From Lojkania enalia (taxonomy: Eukaryota; Ascomycota; Dothideomycetes; Pleosporales), in assembly GCA_010094045.1 (NCBI GenBank), contig ML986598.1, forward strand, positions 354,363-418,362: DNA of 64,000 bases, given 5' to 3'. Position 1 is the first letter of the stretch, and every line of letters begins with the position of its first letter. The notes under the pieces were generated by a model. The model saw only the letters and a program-made list of their open reading frames with translations, made no database searches and had not been told where the DNA came from. Made by a program: the position numbers and the translations under genes. This document shows, one piece after another, positions 1 through 10,585 of this stretch.

Positions 1-567
1 CGAGGCCATGCTAGATTATTAGGTTACTGCCTTTTACAATGCTGCAATGCAGCGTGTTTGAGGCGCTGATAATTGAAAGCGCCTGCGCTGTGCCGCCAGC
101 AAGTAAGAGATAAAATATGTAGTGGAGTCCAACTCTGTGTTTGGTGGTTGGAGTAGTTGGCGAGGCCGAGTCTGGTTAACCTCGGCTTAAATTTCATTGG
201 CTAGCTTTACGCCAATAATGAGCAGCAACTACGCGCTAGAATCCAAAAATAGAGTTGACTGTGCTTCGTCGGAGCAGGGTAGACTCATCTGTTAATTTGA
301 ATGTCCCATCTATTTCCACCATGTGCATAGACTTCTTCCCTGGTGCTTACGTCTCTATTGTCGCTAAGTATTCTTTACCAGCATGGTGCTAGCTTCGGCT
401 TAGAAGCAGACTATGAGAGCAAGTTGGATTTGCAAAGGCTAGCTCAGGTGAGTTTTCGAGGGGCAGGGAAACTGCCTCGGCAAAGCATCACCACGGCGGA
501 GATTACAACTGGATCTTACAACTCATAGTAGACTGCGTATGTTGCCCTCTCATTCCTACCATACGAA
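1..567. other. Intergenic stretch, no gene seen
   Basis: No open reading frame with recognisable protein features. A 61-codon frame at 343-528 shows no domain. The last 200 bases probably hold the promoter and leader of the thioesterase-like gene starting at 568. Confidence 0.5.
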
Positions 568-1143
568 ATGGCCACACGCGATCTTGTATACTTCCAGTCC
601 ATTCCCTGGTGTTCGTATCTCCTTAACGATCCTGAGTACGTCATCACACCAACGAGCTCCCGAGAACCCAAGGAAAACACGGAGGATGCACTCTTTGGCG
701 AGACACTGAAGACAGACCAAACAATTTCTGCCTGCCTATCGCTGTATAAGAGACCAAAAGCCTTAGGTGAACTAATTGAAGAGGTTAAAACCCTCTTTAC
801 CGTGGGATCCGGAGTTAATGGTTATCCGCACGTTTGCCATGGGGGAATTGTTGCAACAATGATTGATGAGGTTATGGGGATTTTACTCGCGGTGAATAAA
901 AATCGAGAGGAGGCTGCAAGAGATAGTAGGAGACCAGCTGAAAGGATGGCTACCGTCACTGCAGAATTAACCGTCAAGTACCTCAAGCCACTCAAAACGC
1001 CCCAGACGGTCTGTGTTACTGCCAGATTTGCCAGGGTTGAGGGCCGAAAGCTTTGGATAAAGGGAACTATAATAGATGAATCAGGCACGGCTCTGGCCTG
1101 TGCGCAATCTATATTTGTACAGAAACAAAGGGAGAAATTGTAA
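568..1143 (+). CDS. Hotdog-fold thioesterase family protein (THEM4/PaaI-like)
   Basis: A single-exon gene of 191 residues. The segment at residues 87-104 carries HGG (91-93) followed by GIVATMIDE, the usual 4HBT hotdog signature in which the first helix holds the catalytic or substrate-orienting acidic residue (D100/E101). The later stretch VTAELTVKYLKPLKTP matches the conserved second half of the fold. Family members hydrolyse acyl-CoA thioesters, generally as dimers or tetramers; the substrate cannot be told from sequence. The N-terminal part (RDLVYFQSIPWC) resembles the leader of fungal THEM4-like proteins. The start is the first ATG of a frame closed just upstream. No targeting signal is obvious. 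It stands alone, with the ankyrin gene convergent on the right. Confidence 0.82.
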   Translation: MATRDLVYFQSIPWCSYLLNDPEYVITPTSSREPKENTEDALFGETLKTDQTISACLSLYKRPKALGELIEEVKTLFTVGSGVNGYPHVCHGGIVATMIDEVMGILLAVNKNREEAARDSRRPAERMATVTAELTVKYLKPLKTPQTVCVTARFARVEGRKLWIKGTIIDESGTALACAQSIFVQKQREKL

Positions 1144-2170
1144 TATCTTGGACTTGAACTGGGAGGCGAATACTAGATATCTCCTATGTAATGTAGGGGC
1201 ACAACTTCCTCAAGTTACCACTTCAGATTGCCTATAAGAATCTTCTCATGATAGGCCGGCCGTGCTTTGCACAGTAGGTCACAGCTTAGATTCCGCTCCG
1301 GAAAACCTATTCTACGCTCTCCAATAAGTATATGTTCCCGTCCCCATGAGCTGGCTTGTGTCCAACTTTCAATTCTCGTCCAGCTGGCCTGTGATTCCTC
1401 CCAGGCTGTTTGGTGCCACCGTTAAGCTCTTACTACTCCATAATACTCATAAATAGTCTTATCTGAGCCTTAGATCCCTGCTACGATGCTAGGGAGTCAT
1501 CATTCTTGTGTCTACTATGGCCGCAAATTCATGCAAGATCGCCATGCGGATCGGTACCTCTAATTGAAGCGATCACCAATCGTGGCCAGTGCAAAACAAT
1601 TTGCCTAACGCAATTAATCATCATGGTGTGGTTTATTTAAAAAGAGGCTGTTAGGCCTGGGCCCGTCTGGAGTCCTAGCAAGCGGGCCAGTCCCAGCCCT
1701 GCAGCTTTGCGATCTAAATCAACCTTGGCCACAGCTCCCGTCAACCAACTCGACTCTCTGAGCACCTCCGGAACTCGATACATCACAAAAGTCAGAGCAC
1801 GAGTGAGTTGACCGCTCTTCCTGCTAGCGTGATCATAGTGTTCATGCAGCCCATTAATACCGGGAAGTCATGAATTTTTAAGCTTAAGGCAATCATATAG
1901 ATCTACTCACGTATCCATCCTACTACTAAGATATAAGAAGCTCTAGAAGCTTTATTGAATTAAATACCTAATTCACCACTTTTAATGTATACTTCTTCAT
2001 AGTATTTCTAGTAAGATAAAATTATGAAGAATAGGAAAATAGCTAATTATAAATATATAACAAATGAAAATGCTACTTTAAAGAACTTTAAAAAGTATAA
2101 TATTTATATTTTAAGACAGTTACTATGAATATGAAAAGTAATGAAAAATATATTTCAAAAAGATAGAACG
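1144..2170. other. Intergenic stretch between convergent genes, with a diverged repeat
   Basis: About 1 kb between the 3' ends of the thioesterase-like and ankyrin genes. Positions 1525-1850 resemble 34398-34715 (listed separately). From about 1890 to 2160 the sequence is very AT-rich and has no coding potential; it is the 3' flank of the ankyrin gene. Confidence 0.55.
1525..1850. repeat. Diverged dispersed repeat, copy 1 (downstream of ankyrin gene)
   Basis: By eye this segment aligns collinearly and in the same orientation with 34398-34715. Anchors shared by both are CTAGCGTGATCA (about 1824 and 34690), an AACTC(G/A)ACTCTCT block (about 1747 and 34610) and a TCGCCA(T/C)GCG block (about 1539 and 34412). 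Identity in the anchor blocks is roughly 65-75%, with many C/T and G/A differences. Both copies lie a few hundred bases downstream of a minus-strand gene for a protein with near-identical tandem repeats. It could be an old transposon fragment or a paralogous 3' flank; no protein is encoded. Confidence 0.6.
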
Positions 2171-5100
2171 TTATTTACGAGCACCCGCCTCACGGAGACG
2201 GTCTACAATTGTCTGGTATCCTCGACTTACCGCTTCCTGTAGTGCTGTTCTTCCCCCATATTCTTCTGCTGCTGCATTGACATCGGCCTTCTCCTGAAGC
2301 AGCCGCTCCACTACTGCGAGATGTCCTCCTTCTGCCGCTNNNNNNNNNNNNNNNNNNNNNNNNNNNNNNNNNNNNNNNNNNNNNNNNNNNNNNNNNNNNN
2401 NNNNNNNNNNNNNNNNNNNNNNNNNNNNNNNNNNNNNNNNNNNNNNNNNNNNNNNNNNNNNNNNNNNNNNNNNNNNNNNNNNNNNNNNNNNNNNNNNNNN
2501 NNNNNNNNNNNNNNNNNNNNNNNNNNNNNNNNNNNNNNNNNNNNNNNNNNNNNNNNNNNNNNNNNNNNNNNNNNNNNNNNNNNNNNNNNNNNNNNNNNNN
2601 NNNNNNNNNNNNNNNNNNNNNNNNNNNNNNNNNNNNNNNNNNNNNNNNNNNNNNNNNNNNNNNNNNNNNNNNNNNNNNNNNNNNNNNNNNNNNNNNNNNN
2701 NNNNNNNNNNNNNNNNNNNNNNNNNNNNNNNNNNNNNNNNNNNNNNNNNNNNNNNNNNNNNNNNNNNNNNNNNNNNNNNNNNNNNNNNNNNNNNNNNNNN
2801 NNNNNNNNNNNNNNNNNNNNNNNNNNNNNNNNNNNNNNNNNNNNNNNNNNNNNNNNNNNNNNNNNNNNNNNNNNNNNNNNNNNNNNNNNNNNNNNNNNNN
2901 NNNNNNNNNNNNNNNNNNNNNNNNNNNNNNNNNNNNNNNNNNNNNNNNNNNNNNNNNNNNNNNNNNNNNNNNNNNNNNNNNNNNNNNNNNNNNNNNNNNN
3001 NNNNNNNNNNNNNNNNNNNNNNNNNNNNNNNNNNNNNNNNNNNNNNNNNNNNNNNNNNNNNNNNNNNNNNNNNNNNNNNNNNNNNNNNNNNNNNNNNNNN
3101 NNNNNNNNNNNNNNNNNNNNNNNNATTGACATCGGCCTTCTCCTGAAGCAGCCGCTCCACTACTGCGAGGTGTCCTCCTCGTGCCGCTGCTTGTAGTGAT
3201 GTTCTTCCACTACTCCCTGCTGCTGCATTGAAATCGGCCTTCTCTTGAAGCAGCCGTTCCACCAATGCAAGATGACCTCGATCAGCAGCCCATACTAGCG
3301 TGGTCTTCCCATAGTTATCTCGTGAAGTTAGCGTAGCGTCGTATCTGATGAGAAACTCTACCATGGGCGTGACTCCCCTCCGGGCGGTACTTGATAATGG
3401 TGTTAGGCCGTTTTTATCTTTCATCTCGAGCGGGAATCCTCTACCAAGAAGTATTTTCACAGTTTCATATTGACCTCTTTTAGCTGCACAATGTAATGCG
3501 GTTTCACCTCCTACCATTGTAGAGTGCATAGTTGCCCCTCCTTCCAACATCAGTTGAAGCATTCCTTCGTATCCTAGCATCGCTGCTATGTGGATTCCGT
3601 TGTAAAACCCCTTATAGTATATATTATGCTTTGGAAGTAATTGCATAGCATTCTGTGTGACTGTTGCAGATGTTTCCTGTCTATTAAGATTTGACCGAGT
3701 GATAACGAATATCTCAATGTCCCTATTTGTCCAAGAGCCTGTCTCGGATGGAGAAGATACGGATATTGTACCTTCTGAGCGACAATTGGAGGAAAGATCT
3801 AGGTGTGACGACATTGAGACATCCACCTTGCCAGATACTGGAGGAATTGGGCCTATAGAGTTGCAATCTCGACATACATCCAAAAAGGCCAAATGATAAT
3901 TGTGGTCTTGTTTGGCTATCTCGAAGTATAGCCTATATATCACAGCCTGTGCAATGCGCAATCTGATAGTTTTATCCATACCCTGATTTTGAATCGAAAG
4001 TACTGACCATTGCCTTTGGAACGGCAGCGGCCCTTCTGATAATTCTGATAGATTGTCTTCCTGGATTAAGTCGTTCTGAACGAATACAATATCCTCTTGG
4101 ACTTCGTTGGAAAATTTTCGCCCACATAATTCCCGGCACCGGACGCGTCCTCGGAGTGATTTTGCAATAGCTTTCTCAAGCGTCGAGATCCCCAATACAT
4201 GTTCATAGGAGCTGATATTACAAGAGACTTTGTAGGCTGCTGCAATAACTCCGGGCTGGCGAGATTCTTGTGCTAGCAATTTATAAGCAGGACGTGGTCC
4301 AAAATCGCCTCTAGTAATCCCAGTATCACCTATAAGATCACAGATTCTCACATATTTTATCCTGTTGAACTCAATGTAGCCTGGGACAACCTTCACAGTT
4401 GATGCTTCTTCCGGGAACAAGTCAAGATCTTCCATTGCCTTAAAAAATGCGCATACGCCGTCACGAGAAACAGCAGAAGATGCTGTATCCTCCACAAAAT
4501 CGGTATCTTCTGATCCAGAGAAAATTATCAGCGCTGCTGTTAAAATATCGACGTCAATTTCAGGTAAATACGCCGGCAGATCATAAACCCATCGTCTTCG
4601 CTCTTTCGGATAATTTTCTGTGACGTGAGATTTTCCTCGATGTCTCATGTAAAGTAATCGAAGCCCATAAGAAGAGGGCTTAAGAGATGAATCAACTTCA
4701 GTTGCTGATAAAATCCACAAGAACATAATTATTGTCTCTGCCATAAGCTTTAGACAAAAACGTTGGGAACTGTGATTATGTACCAACATTTCACCGCAAC
4801 ACCGCCGGCAGACGCATTTCAGTGCGATATTATTAATGCAGTCCTCCAAATTTGGGTTAATGTGGGATCGAATCTCAAGTTGGCTCACGGCATCAAGAGT
4901 TGCAGTAAGTTCTGGTAATTGTTGGGCTGCAAATGTTAAGAAGTCATGGCCTCTGCTAGACCGATGAGCGAAGTGAAACCGACTGAATAGTCCGCTGCTA
5001 TTGGCAAAATTTTGCCCCGCATCGCCCCTCACCGATCCATATCGGTAGTATGCTTCAGTAAGGTGAGATATATGATGCATGAGAAGGGCAAATTCTTGGC

Positions 5101-6064
5101 GTGTGCTCCCTTGAACAAGGGTGTGGAGGCATGGACCAAAGGTGTCTGCAAGTATGGTTCTCCATTCTGAGCGACCTCCTCTAAATGCGTGTTGCCCTTG
5201 GGAAGGGTTATCCCAAAACTTATTACCTTTTGGAACAATGTAGCATTTGCTTAGGTGGATCGGCTGATCGTTATCTGAGAGAAAAATAATAATGACCGCA
5301 GGCATTCTGTAATCGCTGTCCGTTGAAGACTTGTATATCGTGAAGCCTGATGAATAACGAATCTCGACATTTAGTGACAATAGCCATTCCGAGATGGCAG
5401 CTAGCCACATGCAATCGAGCCCCCCGGCGATAATGACATTTTCAAGCGTTCCATTTGATACATCTGCTAGAGCTCCAACTGCTTTCGCAAGTGCTTCCAT
5501 TGATGTGGGCTTTTGTAGCGATAGTTCAGCGTTTGGGAGCACACAGCGGATGAATCCTTCAAGAAGGGTCGGAAATTTTGAATTGGATATTGATCCAGCA
5601 CATATATCAACTAGTGCTTTCCACTGGTGAATAGAGGGAAGGAAGTCCGGAGGTGCTCCATAGATCTTGCAAAATTCTCGAATAACCCCAGCGGCATAGA
5701 ATGAGTCGTATGAAATAGACATGCATGCACATAAAGCGACACATGTCATTCCTGCTTCAGTGTCTGCCAGGTCGTTTATAATAGGCTTTATTCCGAAGCC
5801 AAACCAGATAAGTTTTCCGTAAGATGAAAAGGAGTCTAAGTGGGAAAAAGCATCATGGATCCTCTTCTGGCTATCGATATTAAGCGCAAATCGATCACAG
5901 GCGAACCGGCCAAAAGCTACAGTAGATGCGTCAAGTCCCGCCTTGGAGAGTCGTAGAAGTACGCCTAGCCCGAACGTGATTGGAGTTTTCAACAGAGATA
6001 CCCAGTCTACTTGACCCGTCTGTTGGAAATTTCCACTACTCGCAGGTACAACGGAGCTAGACAT
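2171..6064 (-). CDS. Large ankyrin-repeat protein with uncharacterised N-terminal region
   Basis: One continuous frame of 1297 residues, counting 785 masked bases. Residues about 815-1297 are ankyrin repeats. The early ones are divergent (GETALHCAAKRGQYETVKILL); the later ones are nearly identical (GGHLAVVERLLQEKADVNAA), and the masked run falls in these. Residues 1-800 match no domain I can name. Visible there are a GGLDCMWLAAISEWLL block near residue 225 and a cysteine cluster CVCRRCCGEM near residue 420. I see no NACHT P-loop and no secretion signal. Ankyrin repeats bind proteins, and near-identical arrays are typical of fungal NLR-like proteins, so a recognition role is possible but inferred. 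The gene ends in GARK and a stop at 2171. The start is the first ATG of the frame, with AT-rich sequence upstream. Confidence 0.78.
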   Translation of the reverse strand: MSSSVVPASSGNFQQTGQVDWVSLLKTPITFGLGVLLRLSKAGLDASTVAFGRFACDRFALNIDSQKRIHDAFSHLDSFSSYGKLIWFGFGIKPIINDLADTEAGMTCVALCACMSISYDSFYAAGVIREFCKIYGAPPDFLPSIHQWKALVDICAGSISNSKFPTLLEGFIRCVLPNAELSLQKPTSMEALAKAVGALADVSNGTLENVIIAGGLDCMWLAAISEWLLSLNVEIRYSSGFTIYKSSTDSDYRMPAVIIIFLSDNDQPIHLSKCYIVPKGNKFWDNPSQGQHAFRGGRSEWRTILADTFGPCLHTLVQGSTRQEFALLMHHISHLTEAYYRYGSVRGDAGQNFANSSGLFSRFHFAHRSSRGHDFLTFAAQQLPELTATLDAVSQLEIRSHINPNLEDCINNIALKCVCRRCCGEMLVHNHSSQRFCLKLMAETIIMFLWILSATEVDSSLKPSSYGLRLLYMRHRGKSHVTENYPKERRRWVYDLPAYLPEIDVDILTAALIIFSGSEDTDFVEDTASSAVSRDGVCAFFKAMEDLDLFPEEASTVKVVPGYIEFNRIKYVRICDLIGDTGITRGDFGPRPAYKLLAQESRQPGVIAAAYKVSCNISSYEHVLGISTLEKAIAKSLRGRVRCRELCGRKFSNEVQEDIVFVQNDLIQEDNLSELSEGPLPFQRQWSVLSIQNQGMDKTIRLRIAQAVIYRLYFEIAKQDHNYHLAFLDVCRDCNSIGPIPPVSGKVDVSMSSHLDLSSNCRSEGTISVSSPSETGSWTNRDIEIFVITRSNLNRQETSATVTQNAMQLLPKHNIYYKGFYNGIHIAAMLGYEGMLQLMLEGGATMHSTMVGGETALHCAAKRGQYETVKILLGRGFPLEMKDKNGLTPLSSTARRGVTPMVEFLIRYDATLTSRDNYGKTTLVWAADRGHLALVERLLQEKADFNAAAGSSGRTSLQAAARGGHLAVVERLLQEKADVNXXXXXXXXXXXXXXXXXXXXXXXXXXXXXXXXXXXXXXXXXXXXXXXXXXXXXXXXXXXXXXXXXXXXXXXXXXXXXXXXXXXXXXXXXXXXXXXXXXXXXXXXXXXXXXXXXXXXXXXXXXXXXXXXXXXXXXXXXXXXXXXXXXXXXXXXXXXXXXXXXXXXXXXXXXXXXXXXXXXXXXXXXXXXXXXXXXXXXXXXXXXXXXXXXXXXXXXXXXXXXXXXXXXXXXXXXXXXXXXXXXXXXXXXXXXXXXXXXXXXXXAAEGGHLAVVERLLQEKADVNAAAEEYGGRTALQEAVSRGYQTIVDRLREAGARK
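2340..3124. other. N run hiding ankyrin repeats
   Basis: A run of 785 undetermined bases. The same repeat phase (ATTGACATCGGCC) occurs at 2276 and again at 3125, 849 bases apart. That is 283 whole codons, or about eight repeat units of 34-36 residues. The frame is kept across the run, so its length is probably true rather than a placeholder. Confidence 0.85.
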
Positions 6065-7000
6065 GGTTGCGGAGAAACCAATTTAGGGAATAGGCACTAC
6101 TTCAAGCACCTAGGAGCCTAAGCCAAATGTCCCAAACAATTATCGACCAAGGTTGTTATATTCAAGCTTGGATAATAAGGATAATACAAGATAAAAATAT
6201 CGGAATATAGGTGGGAATTGGATGGTGAGGTTAAGTGCAGCCTACTTTAATGCGCAAACTCGGGCGCTAGGCAGCAGCATTGCCCCTCAATTCATCACGT
6301 GAAGTGCGCTTCGTGGACTGTTACACGAATAATCCCAAGGGTCAGGCATAGGGCAGCAACTTGGCCAAAATCAACGTATTACCTCAATCTCGATTTATTT
6401 ATTAGAGGCATTTCAATTTCAAAAGGATGATCAGATCTGCCAAACACTTAAGTTTTATGAGACGAGGAAGAACGTTTGGACGGTCCACCCTATCCGGCAG
6501 TAGTGTTGTGTGAAATGCGTTGAACCTTTTAGGAATGATAATAGAATATGCATGAGCAGGTGTGTAGTGGGGTTACCTACAACCAACCCCCGCAAGGGCC
6601 ATAGTAAGCGAGGCCGGCCTTACCGGAAATCTCTGTAGGAACTAAATCCATGCATCACGGCTCGTTGGTGGCAATGACCACCACAACCTTATATCCCACC
6701 TATCTTTGTATGCTTCAAAAAATTTCAACACTTCTCGCAGCAAATACAAGAGACATTGGGCGTTTTAGAAAATCATAATGGAGTGTGCATGCACATGTAC
6801 GCGGTTGCGACTAAGAGCTTTAAGGTTACTAGGGCCCCTTATGAGCGGATAGTCAGTGGGCCTCGGAGCAGGGGCCATAGAAGCGCACCCAACTATTCTT
6901 AATTGCAGCGTATTCTAGATACAAATTCAGACCGCCTACATAACTTAGAATGGTATATGACCGCCTCTAGCTTTTTGTACAGTCTTATACCCCTTTTATA

Positions 7001-7172
7001 TGTAAGCAGGAGGGGGTGGAGACTGTATAGGGTGGTATAGATAGATGTATTGATGGTGTGCTATGGTGTTCCCTCCGACCTCTCGGTCAAGGTACGGCGG
7101 GGGAATATATAGTACATGAGACTGCTTAGTCAAGGGCTGCATGGCTGATCAGGCACGTGACCTGAGCTTACA
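7001..7172. mobile_element. Solo-LTR-like insertion, copy 1 (172 bp)
   Basis: The element begins TGTAAGCAGG and ends GAGCTTACA, so it has TG...CA ends inside a 7-bp inverted terminus (TGTAAGC/GCTTACA). It is flanked on both sides by the 5-bp duplication TTATA. A second copy with the same ends but a different duplication lies at 31130-31289. These are marks of integrase-mediated insertion, so it is a solo LTR or a TRIM-like element. At 160-172 bp it is very short and encodes nothing. A small inverted-repeat DNA element making 5-bp duplications is the main alternative. Confidence 0.8.
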
Positions 7173-7189
7173 TTATATATATATTACTA

Positions 7190-7990
7190 CAGCACTTTTA
7201 TACGTCTTTAAGTGCGATTCTAATCTATTCCTCCATATACTATATCACTTCTTCTTATTTCTTCAGGAAGTGTTTCTATACTTCGTATTTCAACAATCCC
7301 TATACAATCGATAAGGTTAAGGTCACGTAAGTTAGCCGGTTACTATAACAGACGGATAGCCTTCTGATAGAAACTCGCCTTCGTTGCTATTTCTTTATAA
7401 TTTAAAGCATTTTCCGGCATAATTATAGCGTTACTAGCGCCTATACAGAAGATCTTGTACTCTACCTCAAAATCCCATATTTAAAAGTGTAATTATCTAC
7501 GTATACAATACCGAGTATATTACATGTCTAGATTAATGGAGAGCCCTTTTAATTATCACCACTAATACAGGCCTATGCCATTATATAGCAGAAATTGCTA
7601 TATTCAGGAACGCAGCAATTAGCTAGATACTTCTTCTCAGGGCATCAACTAACGAATACCTAGCCCCTCCCTACATAGAAAGGCGCCCCGTCTCTCCATA
7701 TAACTTGATTCTAGATATCCTGTAACTAAGTCTTATAGATATCTGCTTAATACACGCGATATTTAATATGATTAAGTATAAGTAGAGGCTTCTCTGTAGA
7801 CATTCAGCGGCAATAGCTCTCTTTCTTGAAGACTTTCATGAGCGTAGGATCGTCGATGTTAATACTAAGCTCAGCAACTATCTCTTTTAGAAGCTTAAGA
7901 CGTTTTTTACGTAAGATAGTTGCATGAGCATCCAATTGCTGGGGGTTTAGCGCATTAAGTATTAGGCAGCGACCTTTAAGCTTCTAAAGA
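7190..7990 (-). pseudogene. RIP-degraded Tc1/mariner-type transposase relic
   Basis: Read on the minus strand with frame changes, the stretch keeps scattered conserved blocks of fungal Tc1-type DDE transposases. Near 7950-7830 is LRKKRLKLLKEIV followed by DDPTLMK. Near 7712-7660 is VIW, then a FYVGRG block. Near 7340-7310 is NLRDLNLIDCI, corresponding to the SPDLNPIE block around the second catalytic acid, then an ETLPEEIRR block near 7280. Stop codons interrupt the frame and several Pro/Trp codons appear changed by C-to-T or G-to-A, as after RIP. No inverted termini were resolved. The solo-LTR-like element at 7001-7172 abuts its 3' side. Confidence 0.6.
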
Positions 7991-9441
7991 ATAATCGTGC
8001 GGAGTGAAAAATGTCTGCTTTGAGGCTATTGCCACCTGTGACAGATGTCGGCCAAGGAATCGGTTAGGTCAAGATTCCAACACAACTTATCATAACCTTT
8101 GCACGGACTTTTTCTTGCTTTATAGTAACTGAATGTGAACCAGAAGAGCTGATTAGCTCTTTACAGCCGTACGCGCTTAACTCTCCCGTACCTAGAATAA
8201 GATAATAAAGCGTTGCTTCACACTCAGACTGGACATCGATCCAACAAAGCTCCTAGACATCAGAGTTTAATTGGATATGAGTTAAGAGGCGGTATTCATC
8301 AACGCCATGTTGGAGGTAATTAAGGTGCTCTTTTCCAGTAGGATAAAACCTTTGGGAAATATGGTAATGCTCAAAAGAAAAGGAGTAGAATACTATCGAT
8401 CTTTTTTTGGTAAGTTGACGCTACGTGTAGATTGCAACGAGCTTCCATATCACTAGTCTAAATCAAATGTAAACAGAACGGCTTTAAAATGAATATGCAG
8501 AATCCTCTAATGCCCAGATAACAATTAATCCACCAGGTCCCTATTATCTCCTTCTTAGCTCGTCACTCATAAGAACGTTTTCTTAGTGTACCACTAGTAC
8601 TAGAATATCGATCGAAGATGCTAAATCGATCATGCCTTAGCTAATGTCTCAAATTATAACTCACGGCAACACCTGACGCAAGCGTTCCGACAATGAGAGC
8701 TGGATAGTAGGGTCAATAAATGTCTCTTTGATGATGCTCAGCTTGATCATGCTGTCGACGTGCCAATGTACCCCGATTCGGGGCGAGGGATTTGTTGAGG
8801 AATGCTTATTGAAAGCGAAATATGCAAGGATCCCGTGCATGTAGCCTTGATTACGAGGGAAACATTTTAGAGTCGAGGGAACTAAAATTGCAATCTAGGA
8901 AAGAATAACAAGCGTGATCTTGAATTAAATATCAACAGAAAGACCTGAGCTCCGCCGCTTACTCGATTACATGAGTGAGTATCCGACAATGGTACGTCTA
9001 CACCACAAGCAAAAAACTTTTGACGTCCCTACTATGAACTCAGAACACGCTTAAAGCACCTATACTAGCATGCTATAGGTCGGCTTCAGCCAGTGAACCC
9101 CACGCCACCTGCATTGCCGTTCTGAGAGTGCTTTCAACTGTTGTGGGTCAACGTCGGCCAAGATCGTAATGGTTCAGTCCCCACAGCACCACATACTTTT
9201 GGCCTTTTCCCAGGATTCTCTATTGCAAATTGAGGGAGAGGTCTATATCTGGGCAGAAAATCCGGTTCGTCACGTCAAATAGGATGGCATAGTCCCACAT
9301 AGTTAACTTGCTTATATATCTGATCGATAGCTGGGCGGCGGGCAATTCACGAATTCTCGTCGACTGACGGGATCATTTGGAAGGTTATTCCATGACTCCA
9401 GATAATGGTTTTACTTGATGAGCTATTTGTCCTCCGTGACC

Positions 9442-10341
9442 CTACATTAGAACTCTCGTAAATGCGTCGCCTATTCCTCGTTCTATTAGCCACTCTTCTA
9501 GAGCCTTCATATCCCCACGATTCGCTCTCTGACCCCGTCTCTCCCCTACATGGTCCGTAATCTCCTGCATATCTGCGAAAACTCTCTCCCCAGTTTCGCG
9601 ATATCGCTCACTAACTTTTTTGTGATGCGCCGGAATATCACCCCAGCTCTCTGTCTTAATGAATTTCATATAGTCATCGACATTTTGTGAACCGCCCTCT
9701 ACGCAAAGAACGCCAGGTTTCCCTGCGTACAAGAAACCGGTCAGATTGTACGATGGTGCGTACTTTATGAAGTCGTCACGTTTAGACCGTGTGCTGATAG
9801 ACGGGAAATAGAACCACGCCCGGATCAGGGGAGCCGTGCTATTAGCTACCGAGACTAGTGTATTTTGTGTTGCACTTGTTTTTCGAGCCTGCTCAAGATG
9901 TTGTAATGCCGTTTCTTTGACATATTCGATGGAGCCCAACAAATCCTCGGCTTCCGGGATGCTAGCCATGAGCTGCACTGTTGCTGCTCTGCTCATCCAT
10001 ACGGGTTGCCGAGTTCGAAGTTTAGTAAGAGGGGGTTCTTGAGGAGGCTCATCGCCTTCATACGCAAAGGGTACGGTAAGGTCCACCAGTAAAGTTTCTT
10101 GAGACGGGGAATCATGTTCTGGTACGATGGGGAGATGCAGAAGCATAGGAATGATGGGAGCAGCGGTGAACATCATGTCCCGGTTGTCAACAAGTCCGGA
10201 ACGCAGCGTGCTTAATAGGTTCTGTGATGCTTGGTCGAGCACTACCTCTTCCGGATACATAGCCATCAGAAGATCAACCTGTCCTATCTGGAGCTCTATC
10301 AACTCCGGCGGCAACAGGTGCCATGAGTTCGCGGCTGACAT
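9442..10341 (-). CDS. RWD domain and DUF1115 protein (RWDD2-like)
   Basis: A single-exon frame of 299 residues. The N-terminal half (residues about 10-130) starts ELIELQIGQVDLLMAMYPEE, the typical opening helix and YPEE turn of an RWD domain, a UBC-like fold without the catalytic cysteine. The C-terminal half (about 165-290) carries IRAWFYFPSISTRSKRDD and LTGFLYAGKPGVLCVEG, the hallmark of DUF1115. This order is that of the animal and fungal RWDD2 family, whose precise role is not established. Length fits the family. The start is the first ATG and the stop follows RVLM. It lies head-to-tail upstream of the dehydrogenase-gene end at 10586, with 244 bases between. Confidence 0.85.
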   Translation of the reverse strand: MSAANSWHLLPPELIELQIGQVDLLMAMYPEEVVLDQASQNLLSTLRSGLVDNRDMMFTAAPIIPMLLHLPIVPEHDSPSQETLLVDLTVPFAYEGDEPPQEPPLTKLRTRQPVWMSRAATVQLMASIPEAEDLLGSIEYVKETALQHLEQARKTSATQNTLVSVANSTAPLIRAWFYFPSISTRSKRDDFIKYAPSYNLTGFLYAGKPGVLCVEGGSQNVDDYMKFIKTESWGDIPAHHKKVSERYRETGERVFADMQEITDHVGERRGQRANRGDMKALEEWLIERGIGDAFTRVLM

Positions 10342-10585
10342 TTTCCTTAATTGATTTGAATGAAAGGATTCTAATCAAAGGCAAAGAATTGGTTCTGAAG
10401 TTATCCTACGCGGATTGGCAAATTGTCGAGCACAAGAGTGGGACATTGGGGAAGTCAAAATTTTCAGCCACACAATCCAGCCACAACCCCGCAATCAAGT
10501 TCATCCATCAAATATCCACTATGTAAAAAACTCTAAATCTCACATAGCCTCATATGCTCAACCAAATATGGCTTTGCTGCCCCCC

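Larger units (their letters stand above)
6065..9441. other. Gene-free stretch with transposon remains
   Basis: About 3.4 kb without an intact gene. It contains the promoter side of the ankyrin gene (6065 to about 6350), a solo-LTR-like insertion (7001-7172) and a decayed Tc1-type transposase (about 7190-7990); the last two are listed separately. In 8000-9441 I see no conserved coding frame. Confidence 0.6.

Noticed and set aside
2311..3196. Frames made almost entirely of undetermined residues in the N run
   Set aside because: They arise only from the absence of stops in N sequence.
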